The notes beneath the pieces were generated by a model that worked only from the letters and a program-made list of their open reading frames with translations, did no database searches and had not been told where the DNA came from. Below are positions 49,761-58,159 of a stretch of DNA of 64,000 nt, one piece after another. Origin of the DNA: Denitromonas sp. (lineage in GTDB: Bacteria; Pseudomonadota; Gammaproteobacteria; Burkholderiales; Rhodocyclaceae); assembly GCF_034676725.1 (NCBI RefSeq), contig NZ_JAUCBR010000004.1, forward strand, positions 635,501-699,500, written 5' to 3'. Each line of letters begins with the position of its first letter. The stretch's first letter is position 1. Made by a program: the position numbers and the translations under genes.

Positions 49761-52223
49761 ATGCGCTGGGTTCTTTACCCGTTTTTTGCTCTCATTGGGC
49801 TGGCGGTCATGGGTGTCGCCACCTTGGCGGCCATGGCGGCCTTCGCCTGGCCGAAGCTGCCGTCCCTCGACATTCTCACCGATTACCGCCCGAAAATCCC
49901 GCTGCGCGTCTACACCTCGGACGGCCACCTGATTGGCGAGTACGGCGAAGAGCGGCGGACGTTCGTGAGCATCAAGGATGTGCCGGACGTCCTCAAGTAC
50001 GCCATCCTGTCCGCCGAAGACGAGCGTTTCTACGAGCACCCCGGCGTCGACCTGCTGGGCATTGCCCGCGCGGCCTCGGCCAACCTGGTATCGGGTGGCA
50101 AGGCGCAGGGCGCATCGACCATCACCATGCAGGTGGCCCGCAACTTTTTCCTGACACGGGAAAAGACCATCACCCGCAAGCTGTATGAAATCCTGCTGTC
50201 GCTCAAGATCGAGCAGAACCTCAGCAAGGACCAGATCCTTGAGCTGTACGTCAACCAGATCTACCTCGGCCGCCGTGCCTACGGCTTCTCGGCAGCCGCG
50301 CGCACCTACTACGGCAAGCAGCTGGCCGACCTGACCGTGGGCGAGGCAGCCATGCTGGCCGGCCTGCCCAAGGCCCCCTCGGCCTACAACCCGGTCGTCA
50401 ACCCCAGTCGCGCCCAGTTGCGCCAGCACTATGTGCTGCGCCGCATGCGCGAGCTGAACCTGATCGACGACGCCACGCTCGAAGCGGCCCGCGCCGAACC
50501 GATCCGCACCGTCACCCACGCCGCCGACCGCAACGAGGCCTCGTTCTTCCACGCCGACTACGTCGCCGAAATGGCACGCCAGATCGCCGTCGAGCAATTC
50601 CAGGACAAGGCCTACGAGCTGGGCATCCGCATCATCACCACGATCACCCGTGACGAGCAGGAAGCGGCCTACCAGGCGCTGCGCGACGGCCTGCTGGCCT
50701 ACGACCGCCGCCACGGCTACCGCGGCCCCGAGCAATACATCGAACTGCCACCGGCCGGCGACCTGCGCAACGAAGCCATGGAGACCGCACTCGCCGAGGT
50801 GCCCGACTACGGCGACATGCTCGCCGCCATCGTCACCCAGAGCAGCCCCAAGGAAGTCCGCGTCTATCGCAACGGCAAGCACATCACCATCGGCGAAAAA
50901 GGCCTGCGTTTCGCCGCGCCCATGCTCAGTGAAAAAGCGCCCGCCGCCAAGCGTATCCGCCCCGGTGCCGTGGTGCGCATCCGCGAAGACAAGAAAGACG
51001 GCTGGCAGCTGATGCAACTGCCCGATGTCGAGGGCGCGCTGATCGCCATCGACTCCGACACCGGCGCCGTGCGCGCGCTGGTCGGCGGCTTCGACTTCTT
51101 CCGCAACAAGTTCAACCACGCCACCCAGGCCATGCGCCAGCCGGGCTCGAGCTTCAAGCCCTTCATCTTCTCGGCCGCGCTCGAGCGCGCCTACAGCGCC
51201 GGCACCTATGTCGAAGACGAGCCGCTGTACTTCCCCGCCGGCGTCACCGGCAGCCAGGACTGGGAGCCGGGCAACTACGACCACAAATACGAAGGCCCGA
51301 TGACCCTGCGTCGCGCCCTTGCCAAGTCCAAGAACATGGTCTCGATCCGCCTGCTGCAGTCGATCAGCCCGACCTACGCCCAGGACTACATCAGCCGCTT
51401 CGGCTTCCCGCCGCAGAACCACCCCGCCTACCTCACCATGGCGCTTGGCGCCGGCGCCGCAACGCCGTGGGAGATGGCCACCGGCTATGCCGTGTTCGCC
51501 AACGGCGGCTATCGCGTGCAGCCCTACGTGATCAAGGAAATCCTCGACGACGCCGGCAACACCATCGCCAAGGTCGACCCGCCGGTGGCCGGCAAGACGG
51601 CCGCCCGGGTCATCGACGAGCGCAACGCCTTCGTGATGGATTCGATGATGCAGGACGTCGTCCGGGCCGGCACCGCCACCCGCGCCCTCAAGCTCAAGCG
51701 CGGCGACCTCGCCGGCAAGACCGGCACCACCAACGACTATGTCGACGCCTGGTTCTGCGGCTACAACCCGGAGATCGTCGCCATCTCCTGGGTCGGTTTC
51801 GACCAGCCGAAAAACCTCGGCCGCGGCGAAACCGGCGGCGCCACCGCCCTGCCGATCTGGATCGACTACATGAAGGTCGCGCTCGAGGGCCGTCCGGAAA
51901 TCAAACGCCCCACGCCCGCCCGCCTGAACTTCATCAGCGCGCAGCCGGACGTCGAGCCTGACTGGGTGTATGCCGAAAACGAAGCGCCGCTGCCGCCCGA
52001 GCGCCCGGAAATGCTGCTCGAAGACGGCACCACCGCGATGGAAGCCCCGAGCGAGGCCATCCCCGCCTTCCCCGCCGAGCTGTTTGGCGGCCGCCGCACA
52101 CCGCCGACGGTCAATCCGGTGCCCCGGACCCAACCGCCCGCACCGGTCGAAGACCTTCGCCCGACGCCCGCGCCGGTCGTCGAGCGCCGGCCGAGCTCGA
52201 TCAGCGCCATGCCGCAGCGCTGA
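49761..52223 (+). CDS. mrcA: Penicillin-binding protein 1A (class A PBP)
   Basis: 820 residues, bifunctional peptidoglycan glycosyltransferase/transpeptidase anchored by one N-terminal membrane helix (about 6-30). The GT51 domain contains the catalytic Glu in SAEDERFYEHPGVD and the second site QGASTITMQVARNFFL. An OB-like domain follows. The transpeptidase has the serine motif PGSSFKPFIF (S-x-x-K), SKN in LAKSKNMVS, and KTG in LAGKTGTTND. The tail is Pro-rich. Divergent placement from pilM is conserved in many proteobacteria. Confidence 0.96.
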   Translation: MRWVLYPFFALIGLAVMGVATLAAMAAFAWPKLPSLDILTDYRPKIPLRVYTSDGHLIGEYGEERRTFVSIKDVPDVLKYAILSAEDERFYEHPGVDLLGIARAASANLVSGGKAQGASTITMQVARNFFLTREKTITRKLYEILLSLKIEQNLSKDQILELYVNQIYLGRRAYGFSAAARTYYGKQLADLTVGEAAMLAGLPKAPSAYNPVVNPSRAQLRQHYVLRRMRELNLIDDATLEAARAEPIRTVTHAADRNEASFFHADYVAEMARQIAVEQFQDKAYELGIRIITTITRDEQEAAYQALRDGLLAYDRRHGYRGPEQYIELPPAGDLRNEAMETALAEVPDYGDMLAAIVTQSSPKEVRVYRNGKHITIGEKGLRFAAPMLSEKAPAAKRIRPGAVVRIREDKKDGWQLMQLPDVEGALIAIDSDTGAVRALVGGFDFFRNKFNHATQAMRQPGSSFKPFIFSAALERAYSAGTYVEDEPLYFPAGVTGSQDWEPGNYDHKYEGPMTLRRALAKSKNMVSIRLLQSISPTYAQDYISRFGFPPQNHPAYLTMALGAGAATPWEMATGYAVFANGGYRVQPYVIKEILDDAGNTIAKVDPPVAGKTAARVIDERNAFVMDSMMQDVVRAGTATRALKLKRGDLAGKTGTTNDYVDAWFCGYNPEIVAISWVGFDQPKNLGRGETGGATALPIWIDYMKVALEGRPEIKRPTPARLNFISAQPDVEPDWVYAENEAPLPPERPEMLLEDGTTAMEAPSEAIPAFPAELFGGRRTPPTVNPVPRTQPPAPVEDLRPTPAPVVERRPSSISAMPQR

Positions 52224-52272
52224 TTGGCCGGGCCCTGCTGGCTTGCCGCGACACCGTCGCGGCAACAGCGCC

Positions 52273-52599
52273 TCAGGGCGCCGGCACCACGGTCACCGCC
52301 CGGCCGCCCTGGTCACTGACCACGCGCGACAACACGATGTACAACTCCTCGCCCGCCCGGGTATCCACCCAGAGCCCGTCCTTGAGGCGGAAATGGAATC
52401 CGCCGCTACGCGCAGCCAGCCAGATCTCCTGCGCTGCCACATGGCGATTGATCACCAGCTTGCTGTCGTCGTCGAAGCTCACCTCGAGCACGCCGCCGGG
52501 CTGCACCTCGACATCCAGCTCGGCGCCGCAACCCTCCAGCGCATACTCCACCCGCTCCAGCTCCCGTTCCGCCAGTGTCACAAACGTCGATTCATCCAT
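52273..52599 (-). CDS. cyaY: Frataxin homologue CyaY
   Basis: 108 residues; iron-binding modulator of Fe-S cluster assembly. The acidic first helix starts MDESTFVTLAERELERVEYA. The beta-sheet core has LEVSFDDDSKLVINRHVAAQ, EIWLAARSGGFHFRL and the conserved GLWVDTRAGEELYIVL. GGGAG precedes the ATG at 52599; the longer frame is not credible. It is divergent from the lptM-lysA pair, as in E. coli and many relatives. Confidence 0.95.
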   Translation of the reverse strand: MDESTFVTLAERELERVEYALEGCGAELDVEVQPGGVLEVSFDDDSKLVINRHVAAQEIWLAARSGGFHFRLKDGLWVDTRAGEELYIVLSRVVSDQGGRAVTVVPAP

Positions 52600-52645
52600 G
52601 ACCCACTCCCTTTCTGCTACGATTTTGTTTTTTTCCGGCCCATCA

Positions 52646-52792
52646 ATGACGATCCGACGCGCCGTCCTGGTTATTACCCTGCCCTTCGTGCTTGCCGCCT
52701 GCGGCATCAAGGGTGGTCTCTACATTCCGGAACGACCCGCGGCCACCGCTGCGGATAGTACCAAACCCCAAGCAGCCCGCTCCGCACAATGA
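52646..52792 (+). CDS. lptM: Small lipoprotein LptM (YifL family)
   Basis: 48 residues. A signal peptide with lipobox LAAC (Cys19 or nearby) is followed by GIKGGLYIPERPA, the hallmark of YifL/LptM, a lipoprotein that in E. coli helps oxidative maturation of the LPS translocon LptD. It lies just upstream of lysA with ATGA overlap, the same order as in other proteobacteria. Confidence 0.88.
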   Translation: MTIRRAVLVITLPFVLAACGIKGGLYIPERPAATAADSTKPQAARSAQ

Positions 52793-54048
52793 CCGCCTAC
52801 CCCATGCCGACCCTCACGGGCGACGCCGCCCTGCAGGTCGAAGCCGTTCCCCTGACCGCCATTGCCGAACAGTTTGGCACGCCCACCTACGTATACTCCC
52901 GCGCCGCGCTGACGCAAGCCTTTCAGGCCTACCAGCATGCCCTGGCCGGGCGCCGCGCCAGCATCTGCTACGCCGTCAAGGCCAACTCCAACCTCGGCAT
53001 TCTCAACACCTTCGCCCGACTCGGCGCCGGCTTCGACATCGTCTCCGGCGGTGAACTGCAGCGCGTCATCGCCGCCGGTGGCGACGCCGGCAAGGTGGTG
53101 TTCTCGGGCGTCGGCAAGACCGCAGGTGAAATGCGCCAGGCGCTTGACGCGGGCATCCGCTGCTTCAACGTCGAGTCGGCCGCCGAGCTTGACCGCCTTG
53201 CCGCCGTGGCAGCCGGGTGCGGCAAGGTGGCGCCGATCGCCTTCCGCGTCAATCCCGACGTCGACCCCAAGACGCACCCCTACATCTCCACCGGGCTGAA
53301 GAACAACAAGTTCGGCGTCGCCTTCGACGACGCGCTGGCGCTGTACCGCAAGGCCGCCACGCTGCCGGGCATCGCCATCAAGGGCATCGCCTCGCACATC
53401 GGCTCGCAACTGCTCGACCCCGCCCCGGCCGGCGAAGCGGCCGAGCGCGTCCTCTCGCTGGTGCAGCAACTGGCCGCCGAAGGCATCACGCTGGCGCACA
53501 TCGACATTGGCGGCGGCATGGGCATCCGCTATTCGGACGAGACCCCACCCTGCGCCGACGACTACCTCGCCCCGGTGCTCGCCGCCCTGGCCGACCGCCC
53601 CGAAGAGATCCTGCTCGAGCCGGGCCGCTCGCTGGTCGGCAACGCCGGTCTGCTGCTGACCCGCATCGAGTACCTCAAGCCGGGCCAGGAAAAACATTTC
53701 GCCGTGGTCGACGCCGCCATGAACGACCTCGCCCGCCCGGCGCTGTACGACGCCTTTCACGAAGTCGTCCCGGTCATCGCTCGCGACCTGCCGGCGCAGA
53801 CCTACGACGTGGTCGGCCCCATCTGCGAAAGCGGCGACTTCCTCGCCCGCAGCCGGGCGCTCAAGGTCGCCGACGGCGACCTGCTGGCCATTCTCTCTGC
53901 CGGCGCCTACGGCATGACCATGGCCAGCAACTACAACACCCGCGCCCGCGCAGCCGAAGTCATGGTCGACGGCGAGCGCTGCCACCTCATCCGCGAGCGC
54001 GAGCAGATCGCCGACCTCTTCGCGCTGGAGCGGCGTCTGCCCGACTGA
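52789..54048 (+). CDS. lysA: Diaminopimelate decarboxylase
   Basis: 419 residues; a PLP enzyme that makes L-lysine from meso-diaminopimelate. The PLP lysine is Lys64 in CYAVKANSNLGIL. HIGSQLLD, the GGGMGIRY phosphate-binding loop, LEPGRSLVGNAG and the catalytic cysteine in VGPICESGD are all present. It is the last gene of lptM-lysA; the hairpin after it has its T run on the other strand. Confidence 0.96.
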   Translation: MTAYPMPTLTGDAALQVEAVPLTAIAEQFGTPTYVYSRAALTQAFQAYQHALAGRRASICYAVKANSNLGILNTFARLGAGFDIVSGGELQRVIAAGGDAGKVVFSGVGKTAGEMRQALDAGIRCFNVESAAELDRLAAVAAGCGKVAPIAFRVNPDVDPKTHPYISTGLKNNKFGVAFDDALALYRKAATLPGIAIKGIASHIGSQLLDPAPAGEAAERVLSLVQQLAAEGITLAHIDIGGGMGIRYSDETPPCADDYLAPVLAALADRPEEILLEPGRSLVGNAGLLLTRIEYLKPGQEKHFAVVDAAMNDLARPALYDAFHEVVPVIARDLPAQTYDVVGPICESGDFLARSRALKVADGDLLAILSAGAYGMTMASNYNTRARAAEVMVDGERCHLIREREQIADLFALERRLPD

Positions 54049-54065
54049 CCCGCAACCACGGCAGC

Positions 54066-54105
54066 AAAAAAACAGGGCGCCGGATCTTGCCGATCCGGCG
54101 CCCTG
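54066..54105 (-). terminator. Terminator hairpin between lysA and the PEP-CTERM gene
   Basis: A perfect 14-bp stem CAGGGCGCCGGATC / GATCCGGCGCCCTG around TTGCC. Seven T follow on the minus strand (54066-54072), so it terminates the leftward PEP-CTERM gene and may also slow lysA transcripts. Confidence 0.88.
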
Positions 54106-54143
54106 TGTGCATGGGCGGCACACTTCCGCCGCCCGGGCTCAGC

Positions 54144-54908
54144 TCAGCCCGTCACGCGCCTGCGCCCCTGCCGACGGCGCGCGATGGTCGACACCACCCC
54201 CAGACCCGCCAGCAACATGGCGTAAGTCGTCGGCTCCGGCACCGGTGCAGTCACCGTGAACGCCGTCATGTTCGGCGCCAGCAGCGACACATCACCGGTC
54301 GATTGCTTCATCCACTGGTTCGGATCGCTGACGATTTCCTGATAGCCGGAAAGCCCGCCCGCACCGGCACGGTCACCCGCGTACTCGGCAAACTTCACCG
54401 TGCCATCGAGCATCACCGCGGCCATCCCCAGGCCGGAATCGGTCAGCTCATCAGAGAAGCCACTCCCGTAGCCCAGCGCCGCCAGCGGCAACACGCCGCC
54501 CAGACCGTCGTCGCGGTAGAGGTACACCGACTCGTTGGTCTGGCCGAGTGAAAAGCTCCCGCTGCGGCTCACCACGCCATGCGACACCGCCACATTGGCG
54601 GCCGAGTCCACCGCCGAAAAGCGCACCACGCTGCCGGCCGTCAACGCGCTGTCCAGCGTCCAGGCAAGCACGCCCTCACCCGAGGTAAACGCACCGCCCG
54701 CCCCGACCGGCAGACCGTTCCACTCGTTGTCGGTCACAAACAGCTGCGTCCCGGCCGCCAGATCAACAAATGACGCAAGGGCAAACCCATCCTCGCTGGC
54801 ATTGATCGCCACAAAAGACAGATCACCCACGCCAGGCACCGCGGCAGCCGCCGGCGCAGCGGCGCCCAGCAAACCCATGGACAGTGCCAAAACATATCTG
54901 GTCTTCAT
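54144..54908 (-). CDS. PEP-CTERM sorting-domain protein
   Basis: 254 residues. The signal peptide (1-23) is followed by a secreted beta-rich domain (GDLSFVAINASEDGFALASF, LFVTDNEWNGLPVG), and a C-terminal sorting signal V-P-E-P-T-T-Y-A-M-L with a hydrophobic helix and the Arg-rich end ARRRQGRRR. Exosortase (EpsH) recognises this tail in exopolysaccharide-producing bacteria. No exosortase gene is in the window. The biological role of the secreted part is unknown. The ribosome site (GGGAT) is weak. Confidence 0.9.
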   Translation of the reverse strand: MKTRYVLALSMGLLGAAAPAAAAVPGVGDLSFVAINASEDGFALASFVDLAAGTQLFVTDNEWNGLPVGAGGAFTSGEGVLAWTLDSALTAGSVVRFSAVDSAANVAVSHGVVSRSGSFSLGQTNESVYLYRDDGLGGVLPLAALGYGSGFSDELTDSGLGMAAVMLDGTVKFAEYAGDRAGAGGLSGYQEIVSDPNQWMKQSTGDVSLLAPNMTAFTVTAPVPEPTTYAMLLAGLGVVSTIARRRQGRRRVTG

Positions 54909-55236
54909 TGTATTTATCCCATTAGAATGTGGAGCCGTGACCTTATAACAACGCCATTGGCATATGCAAATGGTTTTTTGCATCCAGCCAAACGAAGACA
55001 GGGGATGGCGTGCAGGTTGGTGGGCGGCGAGCCGCCCTCCCTACGGCGGGCGGGCGCGGCGCGACGTGGATTTGTAGGGTGGTCAGCTCTGCTGCCCACC
55101 ATCGGTGCTGGAGGTGCCGGCGGCGGTGTCGAATGGGGGGCGGGGTGCTGCCTGGTGGGCGGCGAGCCGCCCACCCTACGGCGGGCGGGCGCGGCGCGAC
55201 GCGGGTTTGTAGGGTGGTCAGCTCTGCTGCCCACCA
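54909..55236. repeat. REP cluster left of the RAYT gene
   Basis: No gene in 328 bp. Four REP units: 55019-55044 and 55154-55179 (GGTGGGCGGC-GA-GCCGCC...CTAC, inverted orientation) alternate with 55074-55100 and 55209-55235 (GTAG followed by GGTGGTCAGCTCTGCTGCCC and ACC). Units are arranged as two inverted pairs in tandem, about 135 bp apart. The last one ends 2 bp from the RAYT stop codon. The first 100 bp hold only the PEP-CTERM gene's promoter region. Confidence 0.85.
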
Positions 55237-55770
55237 TCACTCCCCCCAATCGCCCTCAGCCGGGTTGACTCCACCCCCACCCCAATTTGGAGGCAAACAG
55301 CCCGTGGCAACGTATCGGTGAAAGCTGCTGAAGGGCCAGTCTTTGACACGATCTACCAGGCCGTGCTTCACCGGATTGAAGTGAATGTAATCCACATGGC
55401 GCTGCAGATCGGTGGCATTGAGGATCCGGTGCTCCCAGAATCGCCGCTGCCAGATGCCGGCCTCACGGTGCTTGATTTTGCTTGCGCTACGCCCGAGCGC
55501 AGCGGGCAGGCCATAGCTGAAACGATGCTTGATCAGACGCCAGCGAAGCGAGAACCGGTCGTCGCCATCGGGTAGTTGCCACACCGCGTGAATGTGGTCA
55601 GGGAGAACGCAGATTGCAACCGTGTTGACCGGGTGCGAAGCGATCACCGCCCGATACGCCGCGCGAAAGCGGTCGATTTGCGTGAGCAACAGCGCAGAAC
55701 GCCGGTCTGCCAGGGTGACGGTAAAGAAATACATGCCGCCGGGGGTTCGGTCGCGCCGGTAGTTGCTCAT
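55237..55770 (-). CDS. REP-associated tyrosine transposase (RAYT)
   Basis: 177 residues of the IS200/IS605-like Y1 transposase family that is domesticated with REP sequences. It starts MSNYRRDRTPGGMYFFTVTL. The HUH metal motif is PDHIHAVWQL, preceded by VAICVL, and the catalytic tyrosine is in HVDYIHFNPVKHGLV, with KDWPFSSFHRYV at the end. RAYTs cut single-stranded REP DNA near the GTAG foot. Here GTAG-type REPs lie within a few bases of both flanks, which fits a RAYT-REP partnership. The start at 55770 is the first sensible methionine; upstream frame is repeat DNA. Confidence 0.92.
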   Translation of the reverse strand: MSNYRRDRTPGGMYFFTVTLADRRSALLLTQIDRFRAAYRAVIASHPVNTVAICVLPDHIHAVWQLPDGDDRFSLRWRLIKHRFSYGLPAALGRSASKIKHREAGIWQRRFWEHRILNATDLQRHVDYIHFNPVKHGLVDRVKDWPFSSFHRYVATGCLPPNWGGGGVNPAEGDWGE

Positions 55771-56111
55771 TCCGAAATGATATACACATATTTTGGATGC
55801 CAAAAGCATTAGCCTGACGCACGGCTTTGTGCCCCGACCAGGGTTGGTGGGCGGCGAGCCGCCCACCCTACGGCGATCGGGTGCGGCGCGACGCGGTTTT
55901 GTAGGGTGGTCAGCTCTGCTGCCCACCATCGGCGCTGGAGGTACCGGCAGCGGTGTTGAATGGGGGCGGGATGCGGCCTGGTGGGCGGCGAGCCGCCCTC
56001 CCTACGAGAGAGGTCGGCGCGCTGGGACACCAGCACACCGGCTCGGCATTGCGAGCTGCCGTTGGGTGGGCGGTTTGCCGCCCACCGTGCGTTGCCTTGC
56101 GGCGCTGGCGC
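55771..56111. repeat. REP cluster right of the RAYT gene
   Basis: No gene in 341 bp. REP units lie at 55846-55871 (inverted, ending CCCTAC), 55901-55927 (GTAG start) and 55980-56005 (inverted). A decayed unit without the GTAG/CTAC end lies around 56064-56087. The block mirrors the left-hand cluster, including the linker between units, so the RAYT gene looks inserted into, or amplified with, a larger REP array. Confidence 0.85.
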
Positions 56112-56465
56112 TTATACCGGCGGCGTGGGTAGGTCGCCGTGGGCCATGTCGCTCAGTTGCAGCAGGGCGTGGCCGAGGGCTTTCCAGGCGCTGCCGCCGT
56201 GGGAGTGGATGCCGATGGTGGCGCTTTCGGCCATGGTCTGCAGCATCAGCACCGCGAGGGCGAACAGCTCGCCCTTGGCCTTGAGCCTGACGTCGGGGTC
56301 GCGGACCAGGGCCTCGATGTGTTCGGGCGAGCTGGCCAGCGCTTCGCGGGCCAGTGCCATCACCTGGTCGGCGTCGTGCCAGTCGATGCCCAGCACGATG
56401 CCGCGGATCTCGATCTCGCGTTCCAGGGCTGCGGTGTCTTCGCGGTAGTTTTCAAAGCCGCTCAT
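56112..56465 (-). CDS. Hypothetical protein
   Basis: 117 residues, not recognised. It is acidic and mostly helical, with EIEIRGIVLGIDWHDADQV, a long helix through LAREALASSPEHIEALV, and IGIHSHGGSAWKALGHALL. There is no signal peptide or membrane segment. AGGA lies a few bases before the ATG at 56465, and codon use matches neighbours, so it is likely real. It lies downstream of rmlD with about 255 bp of REP-containing spacer between, so co-transcription with the rml genes is possible but unproven. Confidence 0.7.
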   Translation of the reverse strand: MSGFENYREDTAALEREIEIRGIVLGIDWHDADQVMALAREALASSPEHIEALVRDPDVRLKAKGELFALAVLMLQTMAESATIGIHSHGGSAWKALGHALLQLSDMAHGDLPTPPV

Positions 56466-56576
56466 GGGGTGTCCTGTCAGCGTGTGGCGGATGCGGGAGT
56501 GGCGAACGGCTTGTCCGCCGTACATGCCCCCGGCGTACCACGGACTGGGAATGCCGCAGTCATTGGTTGGCGGGCG

Positions 56577-56669
56577 GCGGATGCGCTTCGCCTATCGGCC
56601 CTACATTGGCCGCCCCCGTGCGGCAAAAAGGGAGCACCGTCTGGCGGATAAGCCGCAGGCGCATCCGCC
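56577..56669. repeat. REP pair of the GGCGGAT family
   Basis: GGCGGATGCGCTTCGCCTAT and GGCCCTAC (56577-56604) faces a partner with GGCGGATAAGCC and GCGCATCCGCC (56643-56669) that lacks a GTAG foot. The same family recurs at 61503-61579. Confidence 0.65.
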
Positions 56670-56720
56670 GCCGCCTGCCCCGGGGCGCCACTGCGTACGA
56701 TGCACCGACCCGCCCCGCGC

Positions 56721-57617
56721 TCACGGCGCGGGCCGGTCTTCGAGGCAGCGCAGCAGGGCTTCGCGCCAGTGGGGCATGACGATGCGTGTCTCTGCCGCCA
56801 GCAGCGTGCCGTCGAGACGCGAGTTGTGCGGCCGGGCGGCGGGGGTGGGGTAGTCGCGGGTGGGGATGGGGTCGATCTGGCGGACTTTCCACGGGTGATC
56901 CGGCCAGCGATGGGCGGCGAGGTGGCGGATCTCTTCGGCGAAGCCGTGCCAGGTGGTGTCGCCCGCGGCGCTTAGGTTGAAGGTGCGTTGCACCGGGTCG
57001 CCGGCATCGAGCGCACGCTGCGCCCAGCAGATGAGGTCGCCAGTGGCATCGGCAATATTGCGCGCCCAGGTGGGGGCGCCGTGCTGGTCGCCCACCACGC
57101 GCAGGGCCTCGCGCTCGGCGAACAGGCGCAGCATGGTGGCGACAAAGTTGTGCCCGCGCGCGGCATACACCCAGGTGGTGCGCAGGATCAGGTAGTCGCA
57201 GCCGGAGGCGGCAATGGCCTGCTCGCCGGCGAGCTTGCTGGCCCCGTAGACATTGAGCGGCGCGGTGGCGTCGGCTTCGGTGTAGGCGGTGGCCTTGCTG
57301 CCATCGAACACATAGTCGGTCGAGTAGTGCACCAGCAAGGCGCCGATCTCGCGTGCGGTGTCGGCCAGCGCGCCGACGGCTTCGGCGTTGATGCGGTGGG
57401 CCAGCTCGGGTTCGCTCTCGGCTTTATCGACCGCCGTGTAGGCAGCGGCATTGACGATCACGTCCGGCGCGTAGCCGGCCACCACGGCGGCGGCCGCTTG
57501 CGGGTCGGACAGGTCACAGGTGGCGCGGTCGAGCGCCACCACTTCGCCCAGCGGCATCAGGCTGCGCGCCAGCTCCCAGCCAACCTGTCCGGTGGCCCCC
57601 GTCACAAGCAGTCTCAT
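56721..57617 (-). CDS. rmlD: dTDP-4-dehydrorhamnose reductase
   Basis: 298 residues of the extended SDR fold; last step of dTDP-L-rhamnose synthesis. The NAD(P) site is TGATGQVGWELA, the substrate region VNAAAYTAVDKAESEP, and the catalytic Tyr-Lys is in VYGASKLAGE. CGGAGG precedes the ATG at 57617. The start overlaps the rmlC stop by 4 nt. It is the last gene of the cluster, so the order is rmlB-rmlA-rmlC-rmlD. Confidence 0.95.
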   Translation of the reverse strand: MRLLVTGATGQVGWELARSLMPLGEVVALDRATCDLSDPQAAAAVVAGYAPDVIVNAAAYTAVDKAESEPELAHRINAEAVGALADTAREIGALLVHYSTDYVFDGSKATAYTEADATAPLNVYGASKLAGEQAIAASGCDYLILRTTWVYAARGHNFVATMLRLFAEREALRVVGDQHGAPTWARNIADATGDLICWAQRALDAGDPVQRTFNLSAAGDTTWHGFAEEIRHLAAHRWPDHPWKVRQIDPIPTRDYPTPAARPHNSRLDGTLLAAETRIVMPHWREALLRCLEDRPAP

Positions 57618-58159
57618 GCAAACACCTCCGCATCCTTGAGCAACACGCCGGCCTGGTCCTTGCCCGAGAGCAGCGGCTCGCCGGGCAGCGGCCAGTCGAT
57701 GCCGATGGCCGGGTCGTTCCACAACACACAGCGCTCATGCTCGGGCGCGTAGTAGTCGGTGGTTTTATAGAGGAAGTCGGCGCTGGCCGAGAGCACCAGA
57801 AAGCCGTGTGCAAAGCCCGGCGGCACCCACAGCTGGCGGTGGTTGTCCTCAGACAGCTCCACCCCCACCCAACGGCCGAAGTTGGGCGAGCTGCGGCGCA
57901 CATCGACGGCCACGTCAAACACCGAGCCACGCACCACGCGCACGAGTTTTCCCTGCGCTTGCTTAATCTGGTAGTGCAGGCCGCGCAACACGCCCTGCGC
58001 GCTGCGCGAGTGGTTGTCCTGCACAAAGGGCAGGTCCACGCCGGTGGCCTCGGCAAAGGCTTTGGCGTTGAAGCTTTCGAAAAAGAAGCCGCGCGCATCG
58101 CCGAACACCTTTGGTTCGATAATCATCACTTCAGGCAAATCGGTCGCGATCACCTGCAT
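57614..58159 (-). CDS. rmlC: dTDP-4-dehydrorhamnose 3,5-epimerase
   Basis: 181 residues, cupin-fold epimerase and third enzyme of the rhamnose pathway. DARGFFFESFN near the start, the catalytic His in LRGLHYQ, VRGSVFDVAVDVR and PPGFAHGFLVLS are present. The start codon shares a base with the rmlA stop (TGATG). Confidence 0.96.
   Translation of the reverse strand: MQVIATDLPEVMIIEPKVFGDARGFFFESFNAKAFAEATGVDLPFVQDNHSRSAQGVLRGLHYQIKQAQGKLVRVVRGSVFDVAVDVRRSSPNFGRWVGVELSEDNHRQLWVPPGFAHGFLVLSASADFLYKTTDYYAPEHERCVLWNDPAIGIDWPLPGEPLLSGKDQAGVLLKDAEVFA

Noticed and set aside
55019..56005. CRISPR-like regularly spaced repeats
   Set aside because: The units alternate in orientation, are palindromic with a GTAG foot, the linkers are themselves repeated, and no cas gene is present. 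They fit REP/RAYT.
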